From contig JAINUG010000031.1 of the NCBI GenBank assembly GCA_029706075.1, positions 3,393,001 to 3,457,000 of the forward strand: 64,000 bases of DNA. Reading direction: 5' to 3'. The position numbers and the translations under genes were made by a program. The notes under the pieces are model-generated. The model had not been told where the DNA came from and searched no databases. It saw only the letters and a list, made by a program, of their open reading frames with translations. Source of the stretch: Aldrovandia affinis. Its lineage: Eukaryota; Chordata; Actinopteri; Notacanthiformes; Halosauridae. Below are positions 62,401 through 64,000 of this stretch, one piece after another (position 1 is the first letter of the stretch; every line of letters begins with the position of its first letter).

Positions 62401-63114
62401 TCTCAGGTGAATAGACTGCTCTCTAATCAGAATGAGTGTGGCTCGCTGTTCCATACCACAAGGATTCTTTGTGTATCTTTGTTCGAGTTTTTGCGTGAGA
62501 ATATAAAACAAATATAGCTTTTGTTCTACCTAATCATAAACACTGTTTTATTACATGCATAATAATATCTTAATTATGTCTTCTCTTATTGGATCCAGCA
62601 TACTTTTTGCTGCACACTTTGCGCTCATTGACAAAGCGAAAAGAGCTGTCAGTATAAGTGTCTGGAACTCAGAATTAATCTGACTGGAATGAATAATCTC
62701 TGCCATTGTCCTTGATACTGTTATAGATATTGTGCCAGGCGTTGGAATTTTGACATAGGGCTGTTTTTTGACAAATCATGTCAAATCAAATCAGAATGTT
62801 TCATAACCATCCTAGCGCTGCTATTGGTGCTCTAACATGTTTTTGTGGCAACCTTTGATAGCCCGACAAGCCTAGGATGAGGATATTTGTGGGTAAAAAG
62901 AGTAACCCAGTAAATGGAATCATCTTGTATTGTACAATGGACAGTTAAATACTACACTAATATTAGACAATAAAAAGGTCTGGATAATAAGTACTGTGCC
63001 TGGCCATTCCGTATGTGTCCATAGGATGGCAGCAGAGTGACAGGAATGTGTGGAGGCTACTGTGGAAAATGCACTCCATCGTCTGGCTCTGGCTTTCGAA
63101 TAAAAGTCAAGTAA
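3318..63114 (+). CDS. adamts9: ADAMTS9-type metalloprotease, 3' part (32 exons, spliced)
   Basis: Spliced gene, 5' end outside the window. It encodes a secreted zinc metalloprotease of the GON-domain ADAMTS group; known family members act in the extracellular matrix and cleave proteoglycans such as versican and aggrecan. The 32 exons listed separately all have AG/GT borders and compatible phases and sum to 4486 nt, i.e. 1494 residues plus stop. Domain order: end of catalytic domain (E1-E2), disintegrin-like (E2-E4), TSP1 repeat 1 (E4-E5), Cys-rich (E5-E7), spacer (E7-E10), TSP1 repeats 2-15 (E10-E26), GON domain (E26-E32). The repeat number, the spacer and the C-terminal [12 protein letters not shown] motif fit ADAMTS9 as I recall the human protein; the paralogue ADAMTS20 is the main alternative. 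No frameshift or stop was seen in any exon, so the gene looks functional. Sequons: NSS in E7, NCT in E9, NFS in E19 and E28, NGS in E29. Many TSP1 repeats carry C-x-x-S/T-C-G, the O-fucosylation consensus. Confidence 0.93.
3699..3840 (+). CDS. adamts9: adamts9 exon E2: catalytic/disintegrin-like junction
   Basis: Acceptor TTAATAG, donor GTAAGG. The first base completes Asp; then [11 protein letters not shown], the end of the catalytic domain, then [14 protein letters not shown] and VCPYM, the start of the disintegrin-like module. This stretch is very close to ADAMTS9. The next intron (316 bp) shows nothing recognisable. Confidence 0.95.
4157..4261 (+). CDS. adamts9: adamts9 exon E3: disintegrin-like domain
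   Basis: 35 whole codons (phase 0 at both ends) from MQCRRLWC to CSQGK, with acceptor TTGTCCAG and donor GTAATT. It carries the conserved Cys pattern of the ADAMTS disintegrin-like module, including [15 protein letters not shown]. Confidence 0.95.
4511..4680 (-). repeat. Fish interspersed repeat, ATTAC tract plus GCAGACGCT core
   Basis: Four TTACA units (from 4512), then CATTTGGCAGACGCTCTTAT, a motif common in fish repeats. It is the reverse complement of the tail in the SINE at 33659-33812 (AAGCGTCTGATAAATG). The far boundary is uncertain. Confidence 0.6.
5484..5629 (+). CDS. adamts9: adamts9 exon E4: disintegrin end and TSP1 repeat 1
   Basis: Acceptor CTGAACAG, donor GTAAGC. It begins HCKQGFC, the end of the disintegrin-like module. 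The central TSP1 repeat follows: [17 protein letters not shown] has the WxxW motif for C-mannosylation and the CSRTCGG O-fucosylation site. It ends in an incomplete Met codon finished by the first base of E5. Confidence 0.95.
5926..6107 (+). CDS. adamts9: adamts9 exon E5: TSP1 repeat 1 end, Cys-rich start
   Basis: Acceptor CTCGTAG, donor GTAAGA. Encodes [16 protein letters not shown], the end of TSP1 repeat 1, then DFREEQC and [19 protein letters not shown], the start of the Cys-rich module typical of the ADAMTS9/20 pair. Confidence 0.95.
6212..6348 (+). CDS. adamts9: adamts9 exon E6: Cys-rich module
   Basis: Acceptor TCTTTGCAG, donor GTACGA. Encodes [15 protein letters not shown], then [27 protein letters not shown]. 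Ends on a whole codon. The following 443-bp intron shows no repeat or other feature. Confidence 0.95.
6792..6909 (+). CDS. adamts9: adamts9 exon E7: Cys-rich end, spacer start
   Basis: Acceptor ATTCGCAG, donor GTGAGT. Encodes [20 protein letters not shown] then [14 protein letters not shown], the conserved end of the Cys-rich module. NSS is a sequon. A final base begins a Gly codon. Confidence 0.95.
7035..7130 (+). CDS. adamts9: adamts9 exon E8: spacer
   Basis: Acceptor TGTTTTCAG, donor GTAAGA. Encodes [20 protein letters not shown] and then the DDNYL stretch of the Cys-free spacer. Phase is split at both ends and agrees with E7 and E9. Confidence 0.95.
7131..8262. other. Intron E8-E9 (1132 bp), no gene
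   Basis: Noncoding. It contains a run of 12 or more G near 7530, and nothing else I can name. Open frames here have no recognisable homology. Confidence 0.7.
8263..8429 (+). CDS. adamts9: adamts9 exon E9: spacer
   Basis: Acceptor TGTGTTTTAG, donor GTAACG. Encodes [20 protein letters not shown], then [10 protein letters not shown] and [19 protein letters not shown] is a sequon at the position of a sequon in human ADAMTS9. Ends in phase 0. Confidence 0.95.
8901..9030 (+). CDS. adamts9: adamts9 exon E10: spacer end, TSP1 repeat 2 start
   Basis: Acceptor CTCTCCAG, donor GTATGT. Encodes [20 protein letters not shown], the end of the spacer, then [15 protein letters not shown], the start of TSP1 repeat 2. 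Another AG at 8857-8858 would extend the exon by 42 in-frame nt (see findings); I chose 8901 because it has the stronger pyrimidine tract and matches the family sequence. Confidence 0.93.
9302..9428 (+). CDS. adamts9: adamts9 exon E11: TSP1 repeat 2
   Basis: Acceptor CTACTATAG, donor GTTGGT. Encodes [20 protein letters not shown] then QRC and [11 protein letters not shown], matching TSP1 repeat 2 of ADAMTS9. Split codons at both ends. Confidence 0.94.
9730..9838 (+). CDS. adamts9: adamts9 exon E12: TSP1 repeat 3
   Basis: Acceptor GTGTGACAG, donor GTGAGT. Encodes [20 protein letters not shown] then [22 protein letters not shown] is the TSP1 core of repeat 3. Ends on a whole codon. Confidence 0.94.
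10246..10347 (+). CDS. adamts9: adamts9 exon E13: TSP1 repeat 3 end, repeat 4 start
   Basis: 34 codons, phase 0 at both ends, acceptor TTCTTAAG, donor GTGAGC. Encodes [18 protein letters not shown] and [10 protein letters not shown]. The exon ends just before the first Cys of the next TSP1 repeat. Confidence 0.94.
10445..10609 (+). CDS. adamts9: adamts9 exon E14: TSP1 repeat 4 / start of 5
   Basis: 55 codons, phase 0, acceptor TTTCCCAG after a T8 run, donor GTGAGG. Starts [16 protein letters not shown], ends [10 protein letters not shown]. From here most exons run from the first Cys of one TSP1 repeat to the WxxW of the next. Confidence 0.95.
10610..11871. other. Intron E14-E15 (1262 bp), no gene
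   Basis: Noncoding. The stretch near 10690-10745 (TTTATATACAGTAATGCC, then TCTCAAAGTGCTT) resembles the tails of old fish retroelements, but it is too short to classify. An open frame on the - strand (11633-12025) overlaps E15 antisense and is not taken as a gene. Confidence 0.6.
11872..12033 (+). CDS. adamts9: adamts9 exon E15: TSP1 repeat 5 / start of 6
   Basis: 54 codons, phase 0, acceptor TTCTTGCAG, donor GTCAGT. Encodes [20 protein letters not shown], then [16 protein letters not shown]. Very close to the matching ADAMTS9 repeat. Confidence 0.95.
12034..13208. other. Intron E15-E16 (1175 bp), no gene
   Basis: Noncoding. It contains imperfect TG-rich stretches around 12395-12440 and 12588-12650. 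No transposon signature seen. Confidence 0.65.
13209..13328 (+). CDS. adamts9: adamts9 exon E16: TSP1 repeat 6
   Basis: 40 codons, phase 0, acceptor AATTGCAG, donor GTAAGG. Encodes [20 protein letters not shown], then [21 protein letters not shown] is the TSP1 fucosylation core. Confidence 0.95.
13530..13563. repeat. (TG)n microsatellite
   Basis: About 13 TG units with a GCGTGTACGCG end, in intron E16-E17. Confidence 0.9.
13985..15060 (+). mobile_element. LINE fragment (Rex1/L2-like) with (ATCT)n tail
   Basis: Broken reverse transcriptase: [53 protein letters not shown], then [17 protein letters not shown]. After a frameshift comes [17 protein letters not shown] and [19 protein letters not shown]. 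The PQG and FADD core between the FSSAFN and ELNVAKTK blocks is deleted. The 3' end is a (ATCT)n tract (15029-15060); simple-repeat tails are known for Rex1-type LINEs. 5' boundary approximate. Confidence 0.75.
15029..15060. repeat. (ATCT)n tail of LINE
   Basis: About eight ATCT units directly after the LINE sequence AATAAAGA. Confidence 0.85.
15061..16936. other. Intron E16-E17, distal part
   Basis: Noncoding. Holds a 51-bp minisatellite (15320-15475) and a 15-G run (16832-16846). The GC-rich stretch 15490-15710 is unclassified. The intron as a whole runs 13329-16936 and also contains the LINE at 13985-15060. Confidence 0.6.
15320..15475. repeat. 51-bp minisatellite, three copies
   Basis: The block CAATGCCACACTGTTAA recurs at 15333, 15384 and 15435 (period 51). 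The following GAGGTCCCCAAAGTTTGAGT is shared by the first two copies. 51 is a multiple of three, so a minus-strand frame repeats the unit [14 protein letters not shown]-like; no reason to think it is translated. Confidence 0.8.
16937..17038 (+). CDS. adamts9: adamts9 exon E17: TSP1 repeat 6 end, repeat 7 start
   Basis: 34 codons, phase 0, acceptor TCTCTGTAG, donor GTAAAG. Encodes [16 protein letters not shown], a short Pro-rich linker and [10 protein letters not shown], the WxxW start of TSP1 repeat 7. A run of 15 G lies about 90 bp upstream (16832-16846). Confidence 0.94.
17301..17468 (+). CDS. adamts9: adamts9 exon E18: TSP1 repeat 7 / start of 8
   Basis: 56 codons, phase 0, acceptor AATCCCACAG, donor GTAAGA. 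Encodes [20 protein letters not shown] and ends [11 protein letters not shown]. Confidence 0.95.
17469..19771. other. Intron E18-E19 (2303 bp), no gene
   Basis: AT-rich noncoding sequence with no recognised transposon. It ends in a (TG)17 repeat and T5 directly at the E19 acceptor (19729-19771). Confidence 0.7.
19729..19771 (+). promoter_or_regulatory. (TG)17-T5 tract at the E19 splice acceptor
   Basis: Seventeen uninterrupted TG units (19729-19762), five T (19763-19767), then CCAG and exon E19. UG repeats bind TDP-43 and a short T tract weakens the acceptor. In CFTR the same layout (TGm-Tn before exon 9) causes variable exon skipping. Any effect here is inference. Confidence 0.7.
19772..20041 (+). 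CDS. adamts9: adamts9 exon E19: TSP1 repeat 8, linker, start of 9
   Basis: 90 codons, phase 0 at both ends; the longest exon in the window. Encodes [20 protein letters not shown] (NFS is a sequon) and CAMSQC, then a Pro/Ser/Arg-rich linker ([14 protein letters not shown]) and [10 protein letters not shown]. Because it is symmetric and in frame, skipping it would delete about one TSP1 repeat and the linker without a frameshift. Confidence 0.95.
20820..20893. repeat. (CA)n microsatellite
   Basis: About 37 CA/AC units without interruption, in intron E19-E20. The + strand open frame through it is only Thr-His repeats. Confidence 0.95.
21252..22176 (+). mobile_element. Tc1/mariner (DD38E type), fold-back deletion derivative
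   Basis: Same family and orientation as the element at 90-3049. TA at 21250-21251 and 22177-22178. It keeps the N-terminal coding part ([37 protein letters not shown]) and GGGSVMVW, then stops near 21957. Its right end (22011-22176) is an inverted copy of its own left end (21252 to about 21428), replacing the catalytic half and the normal 3' end. Confidence 0.85.
22759..22920 (+). CDS. adamts9: adamts9 exon E20: TSP1 repeat 9 / start of 10
   Basis: 54 codons, phase 0, acceptor GGTGACAG, donor GTGAGA. Encodes [20 protein letters not shown] and ends [10 protein letters not shown]. Confidence 0.95.
23476..23652 (+). CDS. adamts9: adamts9 exon E21: TSP1 repeat 10 / start of 11
   Basis: 59 codons, phase 0, acceptor CGTTTTAG, donor GTACGC. 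Encodes [20 protein letters not shown], then [15 protein letters not shown] and HWNSDPWSL. The 555-bp intron before it shows nothing else. Confidence 0.95.
23653..30173. other. Intron E21-E22 (6521 bp), AT-rich, no gene
   Basis: Long AT-rich intron. I recognise no transposon ends, no coding exon and only short simple repeats (TG near 25612-25626, poly-T near 27515-27555). All open frames are short and unlike known proteins. Confidence 0.65.
30174..30341 (+). CDS. adamts9: adamts9 exon E22: TSP1 repeat 11 / start of 12
   Basis: 56 codons, phase 0, acceptor TTCCTTGCAG, donor GTACAT. Encodes [20 protein letters not shown] and [16 protein letters not shown]. Confidence 0.95.
32407..32471. repeat. 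(CA)n microsatellite
   Basis: About 32 CA units in intron E22-E23. Confidence 0.95.
33659..33827 (+). mobile_element. tRNA-derived SINE with ATT tail
   Basis: Pol III A-box-like TGGCTCGGTTGGTAGAGC and B-box-like GGGTTCAATTCCC, about 35 bp apart as in a tRNA. Then a body and the tail AAGTCGCTTTGGATAAAAGC, ending in ATT repeats. The unpaired tRNA-like head and the retroelement tail mark it as a SINE, not a working tRNA. Confidence 0.85.
34856..35032 (+). CDS. adamts9: adamts9 exon E23: TSP1 repeat 12 / start of 13
   Basis: 59 codons, phase 0, acceptor CTCGGTTTAG, donor GTGAGT. Encodes [20 protein letters not shown] and ends [11 protein letters not shown]. Same length as the homologous human segment as I recall it. 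Confidence 0.94.
35033..37190. other. Intron E23-E24 (2158 bp), no gene
   Basis: AT-rich noncoding sequence. I see no coding exon and no transposon I can support. Confidence 0.65.
37191..37361 (+). CDS. adamts9: adamts9 exon E24: TSP1 repeat 13 / start of 14
   Basis: 57 codons, phase 0, acceptor TGCATTGCAG, donor GTGAGT. Encodes [20 protein letters not shown], an acidic KEEEVDE stretch, and [10 protein letters not shown]. Confidence 0.95.
37900..38094 (+). CDS. adamts9: adamts9 exon E25: TSP1 repeat 14 / start of 15
   Basis: 65 codons, phase 0, acceptor TGGTTCCAG, donor GTGGGT. Encodes [20 protein letters not shown], then [17 protein letters not shown] and WRVGIWGP. The preceding 538-bp intron holds a TATATTG-type simple repeat (about 37690-37733). 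Confidence 0.95.
38095..39692. other. Intron E25-E26 (1598 bp), no gene
   Basis: Noncoding. A short direct repeat of about 30 bp (TTTTTTACCAATATTGAATA) recurs around 39177-39222. No transposon identified. Confidence 0.6.
39693..39822 (+). CDS. adamts9: adamts9 exon E26: TSP1 repeat 15, start of GON
   Basis: Acceptor CCTCCCAG, donor GTGAGT. Encodes [20 protein letters not shown] then [12 protein letters not shown], the last TSP1 repeat. Ends one base into a Cys codon finished by E27. The intron after it is only 76 bp. Confidence 0.95.
39899..39993 (+). CDS. adamts9: adamts9 exon E27: GON domain 1
   Basis: Acceptor CTTTGCAG, donor GTGAGA. Encodes [20 protein letters not shown] then [11 protein letters not shown]. 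This is the start of the GON domain, the C-terminal module that defines the GON-1/ADAMTS9/ADAMTS20 group. Confidence 0.94.
40441..40535 (+). CDS. adamts9: adamts9 exon E28: GON domain 2
   Basis: Acceptor TCTCCTCAG, donor GTAATG. Encodes [20 protein letters not shown] then [14 protein letters not shown] is a sequon. Very close to the ADAMTS9 GON domain. Confidence 0.95.
40642..40775 (+). CDS. adamts9: adamts9 exon E29: GON domain 3
   Basis: Acceptor TGACTCAG, donor GTGAGT. Encodes [20 protein letters not shown] then [20 protein letters not shown]. Split codons match E28 and E30 exactly. Confidence 0.95.
41446..42646 (-). mobile_element. Tc1/mariner (DD36E-like) inserted in the LINE
   Basis: Ends CACTCAGTGGCCACTTTATT and its inverse, flanked by TA (41444-41445, 42647-42648). 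The minus-strand transposase has [27 protein letters not shown] and [18 protein letters not shown]. The second catalytic Asp of the expected QQDNAPCH is Gly here (QQGNAPCH, near 41790). From that position to E are 36 residues, as in DD36E elements. Dead copy. Confidence 0.87.
44904..46554 (+). mobile_element. Tc1-like element with about 200-bp inverted ends
   Basis: Ends CAGTGAGCACCATAATTCAT and inverse; TA at 44902-44903 and 46555-46556. Inverted arms extend roughly 200 bp on each side. Transposase 45279-45755 starts [20 protein letters not shown] (HTH), reaches [10 protein letters not shown], then a stop. A second frame has [18 protein letters not shown] and [14 protein letters not shown], and a third DLNPIEHAF with [15 protein letters not shown]. 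Stop and frameshift make it inactive. It sits in the LINE 3' UTR. Confidence 0.88.
46741..47150 (+). repeat. Possible SINE, tRNA-like core
   Basis: TGGCTCATCCTGTTAAGGCA (46918) could be an A-box region and GTATCAAATCCAG (46972) a B-box. GC-rich low-copy-looking body follows (CCCTGCAGGGCAACGC, GGGAGGGAGGGATTAAG). No target duplication found; boundaries are guesses. Confidence 0.3.
48839..48930 (+). CDS. adamts9: adamts9 exon E30: GON domain 4
   Basis: Acceptor TTTTTCAG, donor GTAAGA. The first two bases complete Thr; then [20 protein letters not shown] and [10 protein letters not shown]. It lies about 8 kb after E29, past the LINE nest at 41310-46680. Confidence 0.95.
48931..50774. other. Intron E30-E31 (1844 bp), no supported gene
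   Basis: Contains a GC-rich stretch (about 49200-49650) with a 229-codon open frame on the - strand (49013-49702) that resembles no family I know. No transposon signature. Confidence 0.6.
50775..50879 (+). CDS. adamts9: adamts9 exon E31: GON domain 5
   Basis: 35 codons, phase 0, acceptor GTGTTTTAG, donor GTAACC. Encodes [20 protein letters not shown] then [15 protein letters not shown]. Confidence 0.95.
51926..52437 (+). repeat. Left LTR of gypsy element
   Basis: Starts TGTGGCAGAC and ends CCCACTACA (TG...CA). Contains CAATAAACTCC as a likely poly(A) signal (about 52342). The right LTR (54996-55348) matches it closely over 350 bp with scattered substitutions. Confidence 0.87.
52491..53006 (+). 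pseudogene. Gypsy gag (broken)
   Basis: ATG at 52491, 172 codons to a stop. A hydrophilic N-terminus ([20 protein letters not shown]) and a SCAN-like capsid segment ([20 protein letters not shown], then EILRRYGYT). The reading continues in another frame at 53009-53194 ([19 protein letters not shown]), so a frameshift has split it. Confidence 0.75.
53337..53840 (+). pseudogene. Gypsy protease region
   Basis: Contains [21 protein letters not shown] is the active-site triad of retroviral-type aspartic proteases, followed by [10 protein letters not shown]. No intact link to gag or polymerase. Confidence 0.75.
54195..54995 (+). pseudogene. Gypsy polymerase remnant (RT thumb, RNase H)
   Basis: Two overlapping frames (54195-54413 and 54275-54995). 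[19 protein letters not shown] is the RT connection region; [15 protein letters not shown] and [17 protein letters not shown] are RNase [14 protein letters not shown] is its end. The first half of RT and all of integrase are absent. Confidence 0.8.
54996..55348 (+). repeat. Right LTR of gypsy element, 3' truncated
   Basis: Starts TGTGGCAGACAGCC, matches the left LTR to about its 350th base (ATTTTGGA), then gives way directly to DD36E transposon sequence. The last 160 bp of the LTR are missing. Confidence 0.85.
56135..58673 (-). mobile_element. L2-type LINE, 5'-truncated, inserted in the DD36E element
   Basis: Flanked by a perfect 9-bp duplication TTCTTGTCA (56126-56134 and 58674-58682). Minus-strand reverse transcriptase (frame 57246-58574, then 57023-57274 after a frameshift): [71 protein letters not shown] (YADD catalytic pair) and [29 protein letters not shown]. 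No endonuclease is present. The 3' end (plus-strand left side) has the CTTTATTTTTGTATAGCGCC motif. Confidence 0.9.
57246..58574 (-). pseudogene. L2 LINE reverse transcriptase (partial, frameshifted)
   Basis: 442 codons covering RT blocks from [16 protein letters not shown] to [18 protein letters not shown], with YADD intact. It ends early by frameshift near 57250-57270 and its C-terminal part continues at 57274-57023. The lack of ORF start and endonuclease shows 5' truncation, usual for LINEs. Confidence 0.87.
60934..61016 (+). repeat. Tail of the same SINE family as 33659
   Basis: GGGACCACATATACTGAAAG and CAAGTCGCTTTGGATTAAAG match the second half of the SINE at 33659-33812; the tRNA-like head is absent. 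Confidence 0.75.
61130..61700. mobile_element. Tc1-like remnant with internal inversion
   Basis: On the minus strand, 61120-61290 reads [20 protein letters not shown], the end of a Tc1 transposase with the catalytic Glu changed to Lys; upstream a DDPKHTS-like block follows in the same sense (about 61300-61400). On the plus strand, 61413-61505 reads [20 protein letters not shown], which should lie on the minus strand too. The two parts now face each other. Boundaries approximate. Confidence 0.65.
63025..63114 (+). CDS. adamts9: adamts9 exon E32: GON C-terminus and stop
   Basis: Acceptor TCCATAG; 29 codons then TAA. Encodes [20 protein letters not shown] then GSGFRIKVK. The motif [12 protein letters not shown] is the GON C-terminus. 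The exon is 12 kb from E31 because of transposon insertions. Confidence 0.95.
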   Translation, partial: DGSRVTGMCGGYCGKCTPSSGSGFRIKVK

Positions 63115-64000
63115 ATCTACAAACAAATTCAGGTATGTGTTTCATTTTTCCTAGGAATAATGTTTTCATAATGTTTCATAATAAACAATTTTGATCGATT
63201 TGTTATATCGATATTCTGAATATTGATACCAGATGCTAAATCAATTCTACATTCAAGTTCAAGTTCATTTTCGATAAGGTTTTATACAGCAGGAAGTTCA
63301 GTATATTTGTGAAATTTAACATTGTGTCTTTGTTGTGCTGTTGCCTCTTGTATATTCCTTTATTCTATAGCAAACTATAACACAGTTAATTGCATTCTTT
63401 CTGCTTGACAGCTATTTTCAGGTGCTCTCCATTTCCTGCCACTTTCGATGGTGCTACAAAATGAAGACTTCGTTTTGAAATGGCATATATTCCCCACAAT
63501 ATGTACATATGTAAATTAGCACGTGTAAGTAGTGTACATAACATTTTGTAATGAATTATTTATTATACTCACATTTATTTTTGTATTGTACATTTATTTA
63601 AGGATTGTGAATATCACAACAATACTTGTCCTTATCTGTACAAAACTATTGGGCTTCCATGAAACATCACAGATGACATGTAGGCTCTTAGTTTTTGAAC
63701 ACTTAATACTCTAATCACACAGTACAATGTTTATAAAGGGAAATGTAATAATTATGTTGCCTGTTGGTGACATTGAATATGTTGTCCTCAGTTGCACTGT
63801 GTACTGAGGTTAGAAAAGCAGTGCTAGGTTTCCACTCAGGCTCCTAAAACACTGACATGGGCAGTGGTGCGTGCGGACTCTCCAAAGCAGATGGTGAGGA
63901 GCCACTGGAGCTTGGAGAATAGCACGGTTTACTGAACCACAGCATGCTGATCAATCGGTGGCAGCAGGGGCAGGACTGCAGGAAGGCAGGTGTTGGCACC
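63115..64000 (+). other. adamts9: adamts9 3' UTR and downstream
   Basis: The 3' UTR starts at 63115. An AATAAA at 63180-63185 is the only canonical poly(A) signal I see near the stop, though a longer UTR is possible. No coding sequence recognised to the end of the window. Confidence 0.5.
63180..63185 (+). terminator. Candidate poly(A) signal of adamts9
   Basis: AATAAA, 66 bp after the stop codon. ADAMTS9-type genes often have longer 3' UTRs, so this may not be the main site. Confidence 0.35.

Larger units (their letters stand above)
50880..63024. other. Intron E31-E32 (12145 bp)
   Basis: The largest intron. 50880-51925 is AT-rich with no call. 51926-59033 is the gypsy/DD36E/L2 cluster. 59034-60930 is unclassified. 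60934-61016 is a SINE tail and 61130-61700 a scrambled Tc1 remnant. 61720-63024 shows nothing I can name. Confidence 0.65.

Noticed and set aside
3318-63114. ADAMTS20 instead of ADAMTS9
   Set aside because: The disintegrin, spacer and GON residues fit ADAMTS9 better from memory; only a phylogeny would settle it, so some doubt is kept in the confidence.
63131-63153. Intron in the 3' UTR (CAG/GTATGT then CCTAG)
   Set aside because: The implied intron would be about 22 bp, too short to splice.

Overview
The window is ray-finned fish genomic DNA. It has long GT-AG introns, CA/TG microsatellites and several fish-type interspersed repeats: Tc1-like DNA transposons, Rex1/L2-type LINEs, tRNA-derived SINE sequence and a Ty3/gypsy element. 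I see no bacterial features (operons, rRNA, CRISPR).

One protein-coding gene fills almost the whole window on the + strand. It is the 3' three-quarters of an ADAMTS9-type secreted metalloprotease (adamts9/gon-1 subfamily). I place 32 coding exons between 3318 and 63114. Every exon junction keeps the reading frame, giving 1494 residues from the first complete codon to a TAA stop. The order is: end of the zinc metalloprotease (third zinc His and Met-turn), disintegrin-like domain, first TSP1 repeat, Cys-rich module, spacer, fourteen more TSP1 repeats (15 in total, as in human ADAMTS9) and a C-terminal GON domain. The signal peptide, prodomain and the HExxH part of the active site lie upstream of the window.

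The introns hold the rest. 1-3317: a 2.96-kb Tc1/mariner element whose catalytic segment is repeated four times in tandem (period 568 bp). 13980-15060: a LINE fragment with an (ATCT)n tail. 21252-22176: a second member of the same Tc1 family, turned into a fold-back element. 23653-30173: a long AT-rich intron in which I see no clear repeat. 41310-46680: a Rex1-like LINE interrupted by two different DNA transposons. 51926-59033: a deleted Ty3/gypsy element abutting a DNA transposon that was itself split by an L2 LINE with a 9-bp target duplication. 61130-61700: a scrambled Tc1 remnant.

Two splicing signals may matter for the gene. The acceptor of exon 19 (19772) is preceded by (TG)17 then T5, the arrangement known from CFTR exon 9. 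Exon 10 has a possible upstream acceptor that would add 14 in-frame codons. I found no second host gene and no functional RNA gene.
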